Positions 43,165 to 53,791 of a DNA stretch of 64,000 bases are shown here, one piece after another. The notes below the pieces were generated by a model. It worked only from the letters and a program-made list of their open reading frames with translations, was not told the origin of the DNA and made no database searches. The DNA is from Neomelitea salexigens DSM 19753. Its GTDB lineage: Bacteria; Pseudomonadota; Gammaproteobacteria; Pseudomonadales; Spongiibacteraceae. The DNA is taken from positions 141,220 to 205,219 of the forward strand of contig NZ_AULP01000006.1 in NCBI RefSeq assembly GCF_000422345.1. Direction: 5' to 3'. A program made the position numbers and the translations under genes. The stretch's first letter is position 1. Every line of letters starts with the position of its first letter.

Positions 43165-44934
43165 ATGCGCAGCCATTTTTGCGGGAGCCTCGGAAGCGAG
43201 CACATCGATCAGGACGTCACGATCTGCGGTTGGGTGGATCGTCGCCGCGACCACGGTGGGGTTATCTTTCTGGATATGCGCGACCGTGAGGGCATCGTCC
43301 AGGTCGTGTTTGACCCGGACACAGAAGAGCATTTTGCTACGGCAGACCGGGTGCGCAGCGAATATGTATTGAAGATTCGCGGCCGAGTCCGCGCCCGCGA
43401 CGGCGCCACGGTTAACCCCAGTATGAAGACCGGTGAGATCGAAGTGCTGGGTAAAGAGATCGAGATTCTCAATGAATCCGAAACGCCGCCATTCCAGCTC
43501 GACGATCACACAGAGGTTGGCGAAGATGTGCGCCTGCGCTACCGCTACCTTGACCTGCGTCGCCCGCAGATCGCCGATAAATTGCGTTTGCGCGCCAAGG
43601 TGACCTCGGTATTGCGTCGCTACATGGACGAGCAGGGCTTCTTGGATATTGAAACGCCTATCCTGACCCGCGCAACCCCCGAGGGTGCCCGCGATTATCT
43701 GGTGCCCAGCCGCACCCACGGCGGTAAATTCTTCGCGCTGCCTCAATCACCTCAGCTGTTTAAGCAGCTGCTGATGGTGTCCGGCTTCGACCGCTACTAC
43801 CAGATTGCCAAGTGCTTCCGCGACGAAGACCTGCGCGCCGATCGCCAGCCTGAATTTACCCAGATCGATATCGAAACTTCCTTTATGGACGACAAGCAGA
43901 TTATGGCTGTCGCAGAAGGCATGATCCGCGATCTGTTCAAAGAAGTGTTGGACCTGGATCTGGGCGACTTCCCGCACATGCCATACGCCGAGGCAATGAA
44001 CCGCTACGGCAGCGACAAGCCAGACTTGCGTATTCCGCTGGAGCTGGTTGACGTTGGCGATTTGATGGCCGAAGTCGAGTTCAAAGTATTCTCTGGCCCG
44101 GCAACCAACCCAAAAGGCCGCGTTGCTGCCCTGAAAGTGCCCGGTGGCAACGATAAGCTGAGCCGTAAGCAAATAGATGAATACACCAAGTTTGTCGGTA
44201 TCTACGGCGCGAAGGGCTTGGCGTATATCAAGGTCAACGACAAGTCCGACCTTGAGGGCGGCCTGCAGTCACCCATTGTTAAATTCCTCCCCGAGCCAGT
44301 GCGCGCCGCGATTTTGGAGCGTGTTTCCGCCGAAAATGGCGACTTGATCTTCTTCGGCGCCGACAGCGCCAAAGTCGTCAACGAAGCCCTGGGCGCATTG
44401 CGTTGCAAGCTGGGTGAAGACCTCGATCTCTACACCGCCGAGTGGGCGCCACTGTGGGTTGTTGACTTCCCCATGTTCGAAGAAGATGACAAGGGCGGTT
44501 GGACCAGTCTCCACCACCCATTCACCGCGCCTTCGTGCAGCCCGCAAGAGCTGGAAAATGCGCCCGGCGACGCCCTGTCTATTGCCTATGACATGGTGCT
44601 CAACGGCACCGAGCTGGGCGGCGGCTCGGTCCGTATTCACCGCTCGGAGATGCAGGAAGCGGTATTCCGCGTACTGGGCATTAGCGACGAAGAAGCCAGC
44701 GAAAAATTTGGCTTCCTGCTCGACGCACTGAAATACGGTGCGCCCCCGCACGGTGGTTTGGCCTTCGGTCTGGATCGCTTGGTAATGCTGATGAGCGATG
44801 CGAAGTCGATTCGCGACGTGATCGCCTTCCCCAAAACGCAAACGGCGGCCTGTGTGATGACCGACGCGCCTGGCGTGGTAGAAACCCGTCAACTCAGCGA
44901 GTTGAGCATTCGTCTGCGTAAAAACGAAGAGTAA
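43165..44934 (+). CDS. aspS: Aspartyl-tRNA synthetase
   Basis: A 589-residue class II synthetase. The N-terminal OB fold ([23 protein letters not shown]) binds the anticodon; the catalytic core has motif 1 near [12 protein letters not shown], motif 2 [22 protein letters not shown], the bacterial GAD insert (about residues 290-420), and motif 3 [14 protein letters not shown]. Full length. In bacteria lacking an asparaginyl synthetase such an enzyme can charge both tRNA-Asp and tRNA-Asn; which applies here cannot be told. It heads the ruv-tol gene block. Confidence 0.97.
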   Translation: MRSHFCGSLGSEHIDQDVTICGWVDRRRDHGGVIFLDMRDREGIVQVVFDPDTEEHFATADRVRSEYVLKIRGRVRARDGATVNPSMKTGEIEVLGKEIEILNESETPPFQLDDHTEVGEDVRLRYRYLDLRRPQIADKLRLRAKVTSVLRRYMDEQGFLDIETPILTRATPEGARDYLVPSRTHGGKFFALPQSPQLFKQLLMVSGFDRYYQIAKCFRDEDLRADRQPEFTQIDIETSFMDDKQIMAVAEGMIRDLFKEVLDLDLGDFPHMPYAEAMNRYGSDKPDLRIPLELVDVGDLMAEVEFKVFSGPATNPKGRVAALKVPGGNDKLSRKQIDEYTKFVGIYGAKGLAYIKVNDKSDLEGGLQSPIVKFLPEPVRAAILERVSAENGDLIFFGADSAKVVNEALGALRCKLGEDLDLYTAEWAPLWVVDFPMFEEDDKGGWTSLHHPFTAPSCSPQELENAPGDALSIAYDMVLNGTELGGGSVRIHRSEMQEAVFRVLGISDEEASEKFGFLLDALKYGAPPHGGLAFGLDRLVMLMSDAKSIRDVIAFPKTQTAACVMTDAPGVVETRQLSELSIRLRKNEE

Positions 44935-44974
44935 GTAACACGGCGGCAGGGTAGGGCCGCCGAGTGAGGGAGCT

Positions 44975-45721
44975 ATGGCGGGTCACAGTAAATGGGCCAA
45001 TATCAAACACCGCAAAGCGGCGCAGGACGCCAAACGCGGCAAGGTATTTACCAAGCTGATTCGCGAGTTAGTGGTTGCCGCCCGCGCGGGCGGCCCACAG
45101 CCTGAAGACAATCCCCGACTGCGCGCGGCGGTCGACAAGGCGCTTGGCGCCAATATGAAGCGCGATACCATCGATAAAGCCATCGCGCGCGGCGCCGGCA
45201 ATGCCGAGGGTGACAACTACGACGAAGTCACCTACGAAGGCTACGGTGTTGGTGGTGTTGCCGTGCTGGTGGAATGCATGACCGACAACCGCAATCGCAC
45301 GGTCGCGGATGTGCGCCATGCGTTTAGCAAGCGCGGTGGCAACCTCGGTACTGACGGCTCGGTCGCCTATTTGTTTGATCGCCTGGGGCAGATTCTCTAC
45401 CCGCCGGGTGTTAATGAAGAGCAGGTGATGGAGGTAGCGCTGGAGGCCGGTGCCGACGACGTGATTGACCACGACGATGGCAGCGTCGAAGTGCTTACCC
45501 CTTGGGAAGAATTTCTGGCGGTAAAAGACGCGATGCAGGCGGCGGGTTTGGAGCACGAGTCGGCCGATGTCATCATGCAGCCTTCCACCTCTGTGACGCT
45601 GGACAGAGCCGGCGCTGAGAAGGTGATGGGCTTGGTGGACATGCTCGAAGACCTCGACGATGTGCAAAATGTCTATACCAATGCCGACATCCCCGATGCG
45701 GTGCTTGCCGAGCTGGAGTAA
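44975..45721 (+). CDS. yebC: YebC/PmpR family protein
   Basis: A 248-residue protein with the exact family start [23 protein letters not shown] read in parts, plus [16 protein letters not shown] and [20 protein letters not shown]. Members act as transcription regulators (PmpR) and, in more recent work on the family, as factors helping ribosomes through difficult sequences. Position between aspS and ruvC is the conserved one. Confidence 0.95.
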   Translation: MAGHSKWANIKHRKAAQDAKRGKVFTKLIRELVVAARAGGPQPEDNPRLRAAVDKALGANMKRDTIDKAIARGAGNAEGDNYDEVTYEGYGVGGVAVLVECMTDNRNRTVADVRHAFSKRGGNLGTDGSVAYLFDRLGQILYPPGVNEEQVMEVALEAGADDVIDHDDGSVEVLTPWEEFLAVKDAMQAAGLEHESADVIMQPSTSVTLDRAGAEKVMGLVDMLEDLDDVQNVYTNADIPDAVLAELE

Positions 45722-45789
45722 GCAAGTGTGATTGTCATTTCGCTGTGTGATCTGTGCATAATAGGCGCAGTTTTGAACAGTGATACGCT

Positions 45790-46332
45790 ATGACAATTAT
45801 TCTTGGCATCGACCCCGGTTCGCAGAAAACGGGCTTTGGTCTGATCTCGATTGAAGGTCGTCGTCACCGCTATGTCAGCAGTGGTGTCATTCGCTTGCCA
45901 CAGGGCGCACTGCCTGAGCGCCTTAAAATTATCTACCGCAGCCTGTCGACCATTATCGGCGAGTACCGTCCCGATGAAGCCGCGGTGGAAGAGGTGTTTA
46001 TGTCCAAAAGTGCTGGCTCGGCACTTAAATTGGGGCAAGCGCGCGGCGCGGCGGTGGTGGCCTGCGTGTCTGAAGATATCCCGGTTGCGGAATACACCGC
46101 GCGACAGATAAAAAAAGCGGTGGTGGGTACCGGCGCCGCAAATAAAGATCAGATCCAGCATATGGTGCAAGTCTTGCTCAAACTGCCGGCGGCGCCCCAG
46201 GAAGATGCCGCGGATGCTCTGGCCGCGGCCATTTGCCACGCCCATGCCCGGGAAGGCTTGCACAGTATGTCAGAACCCCTTACTGCCGCGCGCCTGCGCC
46301 GCGGCCGACTTAGCGCTAAGGTAAATTCATGA
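45790..46332 (+). CDS. ruvC: Holliday junction endonuclease RuvC
   Basis: A 180-residue RNase H-fold nuclease that cuts Holliday junctions. It has [16 protein letters not shown] with the first catalytic Asp, [20 protein letters not shown] with the Glu, and the C-terminal [14 protein letters not shown] with the remaining acidic residues. It overlaps ruvA by four bases (ATGA), in the standard ruvCAB order. Confidence 0.97.
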   Translation: MTIILGIDPGSQKTGFGLISIEGRRHRYVSSGVIRLPQGALPERLKIIYRSLSTIIGEYRPDEAAVEEVFMSKSAGSALKLGQARGAAVVACVSEDIPVAEYTARQIKKAVVGTGAANKDQIQHMVQVLLKLPAAPQEDAADALAAAICHAHAREGLHSMSEPLTAARLRRGRLSAKVNS

Positions 46333-46928
46333 TTGCTCGTTTGCGCGGTGTCTTGCTGGAAAAGCAGGCCCCGGAAATTGTGGTGGATATCAACGGCCTC
46401 GGTTACGAAGTCCTGGTGCCGATGACCACCCTCTATAACCTGCCGCCGCTGGGCGAAGAGGTGTCGCTCTACACTCAGTTTATTGTCCGCGAGGACGCGC
46501 AATTGCTGTTTGGTTTTAGCGACACCCGCTCGCGGCAGCTGTTTCGCGACCTGATCAAAGTTAACGGCGTCGGCCCCAAGCTTGCCTTGACGGTGATGTC
46601 GGGAATCGACAGCGACGATTTTGTGCGTTGCGTGCAAGAGGGCGACACCGCATCGCTGGTCCGACTGCCCGGCGTGGGCAAGAAGACCGCAGAGCGGCTG
46701 ATCATGGAAATGAAAGACCGCTTGGAAAGCTGGGCGCCGTCGGCAGCGGCATCGCCCGCTGTGGCTGCGCAGCCCTCAGCTTCGGCGGTGTTGGCCGAAG
46801 CTGAGGCGGCTCTGGTAGCCTTGGGCTATAAACCCCAGGAAGCCAGCAAGGCGATTAATGCTCTGGACACCGAAGGGCAGACAAGCGAAGCGCTGATTCG
46901 CGCCGCATTGAAGAATATGGTCAGCTAA
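46329..46928 (+). CDS. ruvA: Holliday junction branch migration protein RuvA
   Basis: A 199-residue DNA-binding subunit. The OB-fold domain ([19 protein letters not shown]), two helix-hairpin-helix motifs ([16 protein letters not shown] and [19 protein letters not shown]) and the small C-terminal domain that contacts RuvB ([20 protein letters not shown]) are all present, with a flexible Ala/Ser/Pro linker. It starts inside the ruvC stop. Confidence 0.97.
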   Translation: MIARLRGVLLEKQAPEIVVDINGLGYEVLVPMTTLYNLPPLGEEVSLYTQFIVREDAQLLFGFSDTRSRQLFRDLIKVNGVGPKLALTVMSGIDSDDFVRCVQEGDTASLVRLPGVGKKTAERLIMEMKDRLESWAPSAAASPAVAAQPSASAVLAEAEAALVALGYKPQEASKAINALDTEGQTSEALIRAALKNMVS

Positions 46929-46945
46929 TCACGCTGGAAAACACT

Positions 46946-47965
46946 ATGATAGAAGTCGATCGCCTGATTGCCCCCGAGCCTGTGGAAGGCGCCGAAGAGC
47001 GTTTTGACCGCGCCATTCGTCCAAAAAGTCTCGAGGACTATATCGGTCAGCAAGCGGTTCGCGAGCAAATGGACATTTTCGTCGATGCCGCGCGTCGTCG
47101 CAGTGAACCCCTCGACCACACCCTTATTTTTGGTCCGCCCGGGCTGGGTAAAACCACCTTGGCCAATATTTTGGCCAATGAAATGGGCGTATCGCTGCGA
47201 ACTACCTCAGGCCCGGTGCTGGAAAAAGCCGGTGACCTCGCGGCCTTGATGACCAATCTCGATGAAGGCGATGTGTTGTTCATCGACGAGATCCACCGCC
47301 TCAGCCCCCATATTGAAGAGATCCTCTATCCGGCGATGGAGGATTATCAGCTCGATATTATGATCGGTGAAGGCCCCGCGGCGCGATCGATCAAGCTCGA
47401 CCTGCCGCCCTTTACTCTGGTGGGGGCAACTACCCGTGCGGGACTGCTCACTTCACCGCTGCGCGATCGCTTTGGCATTGTTCAGCGCCTGGAGTTTTAC
47501 GGCGTCAACGACCTCTCCACCATTGTTAGCCGCTCGGCGGCGATCCTCGGTATGACCATCGACGACGACGGCGCCAAAGAAATCGCCATGCGCTCGCGCG
47601 GCACACCGCGTATTGCCAATCGCCTGCTGCGGCGTGTTCGCGACTACGCGGAAGTCAAAGCCGATGGCAATGTCAGTGCCGACGTGGCCGATGCGGCGCT
47701 GAATATGCTCAATGTCGATAATCGCGGTTTCGATCATCTGGACCGCCGCCTGCTGCTGGCCATGATCGAAAAATTTGACGGCGGCCCTGTGGGTATTGAA
47801 AGCCTGGCGGCTGCCATCAGTGAGGAGCGCGGCACCATTGAGGATGTGCTCGAGCCCTATTTAATACAGCAGGGCTACATTATGCGCACACCGCGTGGTC
47901 GCGTGGTCACTAACCACGCTTATCAGCATTTCGGATTGAGCCGGCCAGACGGGGCCGACCAATGA
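46946..47965 (+). CDS. ruvB: Holliday junction branch migration helicase RuvB
   Basis: A 339-residue AAA+ motor. Walker A is [11 protein letters not shown], Walker B is [10 protein letters not shown], with sensor 1 LVGATTRAG and the arginine-finger region [11 protein letters not shown]; the winged-helix C-terminal domain ends [12 protein letters not shown]. It runs into the ybgC start by four bases. Confidence 0.98.
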   Translation: MIEVDRLIAPEPVEGAEERFDRAIRPKSLEDYIGQQAVREQMDIFVDAARRRSEPLDHTLIFGPPGLGKTTLANILANEMGVSLRTTSGPVLEKAGDLAALMTNLDEGDVLFIDEIHRLSPHIEEILYPAMEDYQLDIMIGEGPAARSIKLDLPPFTLVGATTRAGLLTSPLRDRFGIVQRLEFYGVNDLSTIVSRSAAILGMTIDDDGAKEIAMRSRGTPRIANRLLRRVRDYAEVKADGNVSADVADAALNMLNVDNRGFDHLDRRLLLAMIEKFDGGPVGIESLAAAISEERGTIEDVLEPYLIQQGYIMRTPRGRVVTNHAYQHFGLSRPDGADQ

Positions 47966-48378
47966 GCGCGGAATTCTCGCTGCCACTGCGGGTCTACATC
48001 GAAGACACCGACGCCGGTGGCATCGTCTACTATGTCAACTATCTGAAGTATATGGAGCGGGCGCGAACCGAATATATGCGCGAGCGCGGCTTTGCGAAAG
48101 CTGCTATGGCCGATGATGGTTTGCTCATGGTGGTTCGCGACGTGCAGGCGCGCTACCACGCCTCGGCGAAGCTGGATGATGTGCTGCGCGTCACGGCAAA
48201 TATAAAATCTCTGCGTCCGACGGCACTAATGTTTGAACAGCATGTCTATCGCGACCAAGAGTTACTGTGCGAGGCAAGCATACAGATCGCTTGTGTCGAC
48301 CCGCTTGTTGGGCGGGCAAGACGATTGCCAAAGACTATTTATCAGGTGTTGGCTGCCGAGGCCGAAACCGGTCAGTAA
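47962..48378 (+). CDS. ybgC: Tol-Pal associated acyl-CoA thioesterase
   Basis: A 138-residue hot-dog thioesterase. [20 protein letters not shown] carries the catalytic Asp motif, followed by [13 protein letters not shown]. YbgC hydrolyses acyl-CoAs and is linked to phospholipid synthesis proteins at the inner membrane. Standard first gene of the tol-pal operon; it overlaps ruvB, so the two blocks are coupled. Confidence 0.95.
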   Translation: MSAEFSLPLRVYIEDTDAGGIVYYVNYLKYMERARTEYMRERGFAKAAMADDGLLMVVRDVQARYHASAKLDDVLRVTANIKSLRPTALMFEQHVYRDQELLCEASIQIACVDPLVGRARRLPKTIYQVLAAEAETGQ

Positions 48379-48407
48379 CAAAAAATTCGATTCAGAGGGG
48401 AGCTGCT

Positions 48408-49082
48408 GTGGAGCAAGACCTGTCCATTATTACGCTGATTAGTCAGGCCAGCCTTTTTGTGCAGGCGATCATGGCTATTTTGGTGCTGGCATCGCTGCTG
48501 TCGTGGTATGCAATTGCCCAGCGGGTGATGTATTTCTCCATGGCCGAGCGGGAAATGAAGCGCTTTGAGGCGCAGTTTTGGTCGGGGGGCGATTTGAACA
48601 CCCTCTATCAAGAAGGCAGTAACAAACAGGGCTTGGCAGTGGGCATGGAAAGCATCTTTCGCGCCGGCTTCAAAGAGTTCAGCCGCATGGCCCAGCGCAA
48701 TATCGACTCCGACGCGGTGATGGAAGGCTGTCAGCGGGCGATGCGCGTTGCCATTTCGCGCGAAGAAGAACACATGGAAAAGAGCTTGCCCTTCCTGGCA
48801 ACGGTCGGCTCCACCAGCCCTTACATCGGCCTGCTTGGCACAGTGTGGGGCATTATGGGGTCTTTCCACGGTCTGGCGCAGGTACAGCAAGCCACACTGG
48901 CGACGGTAGCACCGGGTATTTCTGAGGCGCTAGTGGCAACGGCAATGGGGTTGATCGCTGCGATCCCGGCGGTGATGTCCTATAACCGTTTTTCCGCCAA
49001 ACTCGATTCGTATATGGGCAAATATGAAACCTTTGCCGACGAATTCTCCAGCCTGCTGCACCGCCAGGTTCACGTGCGCTAA
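48408..49082 (+). CDS. tolQ: Tol-Pal system proton channel protein TolQ
   Basis: A 224-residue inner membrane protein with three transmembrane segments (about residues 15-37, 135-160 and 170-190), including FLATVGSTSPYIGLLGTVWG and LVATAMGLIAAIPAVMSYNR, the MotA/TolQ/ExbB proton channel motif. The start is a GTG at 48408 with AGAGGGG upstream; longer in-frame starts run into ybgC. It forms the TolQR motor that energises TolA. Confidence 0.95.
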   Translation: MEQDLSIITLISQASLFVQAIMAILVLASLLSWYAIAQRVMYFSMAEREMKRFEAQFWSGGDLNTLYQEGSNKQGLAVGMESIFRAGFKEFSRMAQRNIDSDAVMEGCQRAMRVAISREEEHMEKSLPFLATVGSTSPYIGLLGTVWGIMGSFHGLAQVQQATLATVAPGISEALVATAMGLIAAIPAVMSYNRFSAKLDSYMGKYETFADEFSSLLHRQVHVR

Positions 49083-49093
49083 GGGGCACAGAC

Positions 49094-49534
49094 ATGAGTC
49101 GTCGCAATAAACGCAAAGCCATGTCGGACATTAACGTCGTCCCCTATATCGACGTAATGCTGGTGCTGTTGATCGTCTTTATGGTGACCGCGCCGATGTT
49201 GGTTCAAGGGGTGCAGGTTGACTTACCCGAGGCCTCGACCGAGCCGGTACCGCCCACCGATGATGACCCGATCATCGTCTCGGTGGATAAGAACGGCCGC
49301 TACTATGTGAGCCTTGGCGACCCGGATAAACAGGGCGAGCCGGTGCCGCTGGCCGAGATCGGTGAAAAGCTCAGTAAAATCCTGCGCAACAAACCCAAAA
49401 CGCCGGTGATGGTGCGCGGCGACAACGCCGTTGAGTACGGCGCGGTGGTGGCGGCTATGGCCGTATTGCAGGGCGCTGGCGCGCCATCGGTAGGTTTGAT
49501 TACCGAAGAACCGCCGGCGGCGGGGCGCAAGTAA
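49094..49534 (+). CDS. tolR: Tol-Pal system protein TolR
   Basis: A 146-residue protein with a short cytoplasmic start, one membrane helix containing the proton-carrying Asp (NVVPYIDVMLVLLIVFMVTA), and a periplasmic ExbD/TolR domain ending VQGAGAPSVGLITEE, with conserved VxxxxNGxYYV. It pairs with TolQ. Confidence 0.96.
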   Translation: MSRRNKRKAMSDINVVPYIDVMLVLLIVFMVTAPMLVQGVQVDLPEASTEPVPPTDDDPIIVSVDKNGRYYVSLGDPDKQGEPVPLAEIGEKLSKILRNKPKTPVMVRGDNAVEYGAVVAAMAVLQGAGAPSVGLITEEPPAAGRK

Positions 49535-49536
49535 AC

Positions 49537-50298
49537 ATGCAGGGCTTCCGTTTAATTCCGGCAATGGTCACACTTTTGCTGCACGGCCTGGTGGCTGCCG
49601 TGTTGCTTATTGGCCTGCCCGGTATTAGCGACAGCCAGGAGCTTAAGCCAAAGCCAGTGGTGATTCAGGCGAAGCTGGTTATCGACAAAGTCCCGCCCAG
49701 TCGCGCTAAACCCGCGCAGCCAGCCAAGCCCAAGCCCGCGCCTAAACCAAAGCCGGTGGTGAAGCCTAAACCGGAAGTAAAGCCCAAGCCTGCGCCTAAG
49801 CCTAAACCCAAGCCGAAGCCTGCTCCCAAGCCCAAGGGGCCAACAGCGGAAGAAATTCGCCAGAAAAAAGCGGCTGAGAAAGCGGCGGAAGAAGCCAAAC
49901 AGCGCGCGCTGCAGGAGCAGATTCGCAAACAGCAACAAGAGGAATTGGCGGCGGCGCTGGCGTCTGAGGATGCCGCGTTGGAGGAAGCCGAGCTGGTTAG
50001 CAGTTACGAGGACCTCATCGCCCAGCTAGTGGTGAACAACTGGTCGCGCCCGCCCAGCGCCCGCAACGGTATGTCGGTGACGGTTGCCATTCGCACATTG
50101 CCAACAGGGGAAATTATTAGCGCCTCAGTAGTCAAAGGCAGCGGCAACGAGGCTTTTGATCAATCTGCCTTACGCGCTGTCAAAGGTCTGGGAGAAATCG
50201 CTGAGCTGGGTGAGCTCGCCCAGCAAAATCGCGCTGCCTACGAGCGGAAATTCCGTCATTTCCAATTTAAATTTGAGCCAACTGATTTGAGACGATAA
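49537..50298 (+). CDS. tolA: Tol-Pal system protein TolA (short, Lys/Pro-rich)
   Basis: A 253-residue protein with a membrane anchor (VTLLLHGLVAAVLLIGLPGI), then about 50 residues of Lys/Pro dipeptides (PKPKPVVKPKPEVKPKP and similar), a short charged helix (KKAAEKAAEEAKQRALQEQI), and the C-terminal TolA domain that meets TolB/Pal (DQSALRAVKGLGEIAELGEL). It is much shorter than E. coli TolA (421 residues) and its spanning region is TonB-like rather than a long Ala-rich helix. The ATG is three bases after tolR and its stop overlaps tolB. Confidence 0.93.
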   Translation: MQGFRLIPAMVTLLLHGLVAAVLLIGLPGISDSQELKPKPVVIQAKLVIDKVPPSRAKPAQPAKPKPAPKPKPVVKPKPEVKPKPAPKPKPKPKPAPKPKGPTAEEIRQKKAAEKAAEEAKQRALQEQIRKQQQEELAAALASEDAALEEAELVSSYEDLIAQLVVNNWSRPPSARNGMSVTVAIRTLPTGEIISASVVKGSGNEAFDQSALRAVKGLGEIAELGELAQQNRAAYERKFRHFQFKFEPTDLRR

Positions 50299-51593
50299 TG
50301 CGAAAACCGCTAATAATAACGCTGTTACTGCTGCTGTGGACGCTGCCGAGCGTCGCTGACCTCACCATTGAAATTAATGAGGGCAAAGACGACCCCGTGC
50401 CCATCGCCGTTGTGCCATTTGGTTGGAAGGCCGGCGTGACCCTGCGCGAGGATGTGGCATCCATTGTTGAACGCGACCTGCACCGCAGCGGTCTGTTCGA
50501 GCCATTGAGTCGCGCCGACATGCTCAGTCGTCCGGCCAATGCCAACGAAGTCTACTACCGCGACTGGAAAAGCCTCGGTGTTGACTATGTGGTGGTCGGT
50601 GAGCTGAGTTTTGGCCGCGACAACAACCTGGTCGCCCGCTACGAGCTACTTGATGTGAATACCCAGCGCAGCATCCTGCAGGGGGAAGAGTCGCAGAGTT
50701 TTGACAAAGTGCGCTTTCTCGCTCACACCATTAGCGACCGCATATACGAAAAATTAACCAATGTTCGCGGGGCATTCCGTACTCAGCTGCTATATGTGTC
50801 GGCGGTGCGTGAAGGGGACAACCGTTTTCGCTACCGTTTGCTGAAAAGCGATATCGACGGCGTGGGTGAGGAGGTGTTGGCCGACAGCATGGAGCCAATT
50901 TTGGCGCCGACATGGTCACCCGATGGCAAGAATATTGCCTATGTTTCATTCAGAACGACGCGTCCTGCGATATATTTACATAATTTGCAGACCGGCCAAC
51001 GGAAACAATTAACGAATTTCCGCGGTCTTAATGGTGCTCCGGCATTTTCGCCGGACGGAAAACAATTGGCCATGGTGCTATCTAAAGACGGTAGCCCTGA
51101 TATATACGTGATGGATCTGGCAAGCCAGAGCCTTAAAAAGGTGACCAATCACTTTGCCATCGACACCGAGCCCGCTTGGGCTCCGGATGGAAAGTCGATC
51201 TATTTTACGTCGGACCGAGGCGGTAAGCCGCAGATTTACCGAGTAGAATTGGCGTCAGGAAGTGTCGAACGTGTCACCTTTGAAGGTGACTACAATGCCC
51301 GCGCCAGGATATTGGGCGACGGCTTGGGGCTGGTTATGGTACACAGGGTGCAGGGCAGGTTTCATATTGCCGTCCAGGACTTCAAGCGCAACCGAGTGGA
51401 GATACTAACCTCCACCGACTTGGATGAATCGCCCAGTGTCGCTCCCAATGGCAGTATGTTGTTGTATTCTACAACGTACAACGGCAAAGGGGTGTTGGCA
51501 GCAGTATCTGTGGATGGCGGTGTGCGTTACCGCTTGCCATCCCGGTTTGGAGATGTGCGTGAGCCGGCGTGGTCGCCTTTTCTGTATGAGTAG
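50298..51593 (+). CDS. tolB: Tol-Pal system translocation protein TolB
   Basis: A 431-residue periplasmic protein. After a signal peptide (LIITLLLLLWTLPSVA) comes the N-terminal domain (IAVVPFGWKAG) and a beta-propeller with repeats such as WSPDGKNIAYVSF, FSPDGKQLAMVLS and WAPDGKSIYFTSD. TolB binds Pal and TolA. It starts at an ATG overlapping the tolA stop (TAATG). Confidence 0.97.
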   Translation: MRKPLIITLLLLLWTLPSVADLTIEINEGKDDPVPIAVVPFGWKAGVTLREDVASIVERDLHRSGLFEPLSRADMLSRPANANEVYYRDWKSLGVDYVVVGELSFGRDNNLVARYELLDVNTQRSILQGEESQSFDKVRFLAHTISDRIYEKLTNVRGAFRTQLLYVSAVREGDNRFRYRLLKSDIDGVGEEVLADSMEPILAPTWSPDGKNIAYVSFRTTRPAIYLHNLQTGQRKQLTNFRGLNGAPAFSPDGKQLAMVLSKDGSPDIYVMDLASQSLKKVTNHFAIDTEPAWAPDGKSIYFTSDRGGKPQIYRVELASGSVERVTFEGDYNARARILGDGLGLVMVHRVQGRFHIAVQDFKRNRVEILTSTDLDESPSVAPNGSMLLYSTTYNGKGVLAAVSVDGGVRYRLPSRFGDVREPAWSPFLYE

Positions 51594-51665
51594 TGGCCGG
51601 ATAAAATCCTGCAGATAAATGGTTTATCTGCAACTGAAAGTAAACTTTGCAAGTGGGGAAATACA

Positions 51666-52163
51666 ATGAAATACCAATCTAAGTTGTTCCTGGGTGTTGC
51701 CTTAGCCGGTGCTTTGCTCACAGGTTGTGCGTCAAACGATACTGACAGCAGCGGCCAAACCAGCGATATGAACACCTACTCTGAGCCAACTCAGAGCATG
51801 GAATCTGATGTGTCGGCATACGAAGCGCAAGAGCCAGAAGTGGTTCTGGAAAACATCTTCTACTTCGAATTCGACCAAGCCACGCTGACCGCTGAAGCGC
51901 GCCGCAACCTGGACGCACAGATTGCCCGTCTGCAAAAAACCACTGGCCCTATTCGCCTGGAAGGTCACGCTGACGAGCGCGGTACTCGCGAGTACAATAT
52001 GGCCCTGGGTGAGCGTCGTGCCAACTCCGTTGCCGACTACATGGCAATCAACGGCATTGCTCGCTACCGTATTGAAACCGTAAGCTACGGTGAAGAGCGT
52101 CCTATCGCTTTCGGTCAGTCTGAGTCTGCGTACTCTAAAAACCGTCGCGTAGAACTTAAGTAA
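51666..52163 (+). CDS. pal: Peptidoglycan-associated lipoprotein
   Basis: A 165-residue lipoprotein. The lipobox LLTGC puts the acylated Cys near residue 21. The C-terminal OmpA-like domain binds peptidoglycan: FYFEFDQATLTAEAR, LEGHADERGTREYNMALGER, and the final SKNRRVELK. It anchors the outer membrane to the cell wall with TolB. AGTGGGGA precedes the ATG. Confidence 0.97.
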   Translation: MKYQSKLFLGVALAGALLTGCASNDTDSSGQTSDMNTYSEPTQSMESDVSAYEAQEPEVVLENIFYFEFDQATLTAEARRNLDAQIARLQKTTGPIRLEGHADERGTREYNMALGERRANSVADYMAINGIARYRIETVSYGEERPIAFGQSESAYSKNRRVELK

Positions 52164-52181
52164 TAGAAATAAGGCAAGCTG

Positions 52182-52976
52182 ATGCAACTGAAAAAAACCG
52201 TGATGATCGCCCTGCTGGCGTCTGGCCCTTCGGTATGGGCCCAGGCTCCGGTGGAGGATATCAATGACCCAAACCGGCGCAACAATGCCGGGGCGGGCCT
52301 GGAAGCGGGCATCTACCAGCAGCTTCAGCAGCTCCAGCAAGAGATTATGGCGCTGCGTGGAACGGTAGAAGAGCAGGGGCATCAGCTTCGTCAATTGAAG
52401 CAACAAAGTCTGGACCGTTATATCGATATGGATCGACGGCTCAGCAGTGTGGCGGGGGGCGCGGCGGCAGCTGCACCCGCTGCTACTGACGCGCTTCCTC
52501 CCGCTGCGGCGCCTGCGACAAGCACTGCACCGGCAGATCAACAAAGCACTGAGGCACCTGCTCCGGCAAGCACCGATAATGGCCTTACCGGCAAACCCTC
52601 GGTCGACTATGCACAGGCATACAGCCTGGTGAAGGCGCGCCAATACACCGACGCCATTACCGCCTTCGAAGCCTACGTAAAAGCCTATCCCTCCGAGCGC
52701 TACACGCCCAATGCCTGGTATTGGCTGGGAGAGCTCTATGTGGCGATTTCACCACAAAACCTGGAGGCCTCGTCTGCCGCTTTCCAAAAGCTGTTAGCCG
52801 ACTACCCCGAAAACGGCAAAGTACCCGCCGCCATGTACAAGCTGGCAACGGTCTACTTCCTGCAGGATGACAAAGACAAAGCGCGTGAAATGCTCACCCA
52901 CGTTATCGACCGCTACGGCAACACCGGTAATTCGGCGGTGATAAAAGCCCGCGAATTCCTACGCAAGAATTACTAA
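52182..52976 (+). CDS. cpoB: Cell division coordinator CpoB (YbgF)
   Basis: A 264-residue periplasmic protein with a signal peptide (cleaving after SVWA), a coiled-coil N-terminal part (QQLQQLQQEIMALRGTVEEQ), an Ala/Pro/Thr linker, and TPR repeats (YAQAYSLVKARQYTDAITAF, NAWYWLGELYVAI, LADYPENGKVPAAMYKLATV). CpoB coordinates Tol with peptidoglycan synthesis in division. It ends the tol-pal operon. Confidence 0.95.
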   Translation: MQLKKTVMIALLASGPSVWAQAPVEDINDPNRRNNAGAGLEAGIYQQLQQLQQEIMALRGTVEEQGHQLRQLKQQSLDRYIDMDRRLSSVAGGAAAAAPAATDALPPAAAPATSTAPADQQSTEAPAPASTDNGLTGKPSVDYAQAYSLVKARQYTDAITAFEAYVKAYPSERYTPNAWYWLGELYVAISPQNLEASSAAFQKLLADYPENGKVPAAMYKLATVYFLQDDKDKAREMLTHVIDRYGNTGNSAVIKAREFLRKNY

Positions 52977-53128
52977 CAGCCAAGAGTTGCTAATAGCCAA
53001 TAGTGACTCATAAAGAGCCACCGCATTCGCTGCGCGTTGCCCTCGGGCGGCTCAGCTCTTAAAATAGCGCCCTTTGGGTTTACTAGCCCGTCTAACGGCC
53101 AGGCCGTTTCACCCGGAGCGGCACAAGC

Positions 53129-53776
53129 ATGAGCGCCAGTCTGCGAATTACCGAAATTTTCTACTCTTTACAGGGCGAGTCCAAAACCATTGGCCTGCCC
53201 ACTGTCTTTGTGCGCCTAACCGGTTGCCCGCTGCGCTGCACCTACTGCGATACCGAATACGCCTTTCACGGCGGTGAGCGTCGCAGCATCGACGACATTC
53301 TCACGCAGGTTGCCAGTTATTCGCCGCGGTACATCTGCGTAACAGGGGGCGAGCCGCTTGCCCAGCCGGAGTGCATAACCTTATTGCGGGCACTGTGCGA
53401 TGCCGGTTACGAGGTGTCCCTGGAGACCAGCGGCGCCATGCCCGTTGCCGATGTTGACCCACGCGTATCGAAAGTCGTGGATCTGAAAACTCCCGCCTCG
53501 GGGGAACAACACCGCAATTTGATGGAAAATCTCGACCACCTTAGCGCGAACGACCAGGTAAAGTTTGTTATTTGTGATCGCGACGACTACGACTGGGCGC
53601 GTTTCCAGGTCGATCAGCACCGTTTGCCTGAGCGGGTCGGAGAGGTACTGTTTTCGCCGAGTTTTGAGCAGTTGCCGGCGCGCGACCTCGCCGACTGGAT
53701 CATCGAAGACAACTTGCCGGTGCGCTTCCAGCTTCAGCTACACAAACTCCTATGGCAGGACGCCCCCGGACATTAA
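53129..53776 (+). CDS. queE: 7-carboxy-7-deazaguanine synthase
   Basis: A 215-residue radical SAM enzyme that makes 7-carboxy-7-deazaguanine, for queuosine in tRNA. The cluster-binding motif is GCPLRCTYCDTEYAFHGG (CxxxCxxC), with FYSLQGESKTIGLPTVFVRL before it and VTGGEPLAQPEC after it. It precedes queC by 15 bases, as in Pseudomonas, where both follow tol-pal. Confidence 0.95.
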   Translation: MSASLRITEIFYSLQGESKTIGLPTVFVRLTGCPLRCTYCDTEYAFHGGERRSIDDILTQVASYSPRYICVTGGEPLAQPECITLLRALCDAGYEVSLETSGAMPVADVDPRVSKVVDLKTPASGEQHRNLMENLDHLSANDQVKFVICDRDDYDWARFQVDQHRLPERVGEVLFSPSFEQLPARDLADWIIEDNLPVRFQLQLHKLLWQDAPGH

Positions 53777-53791
53777 GTAATAGGCAGAGCA

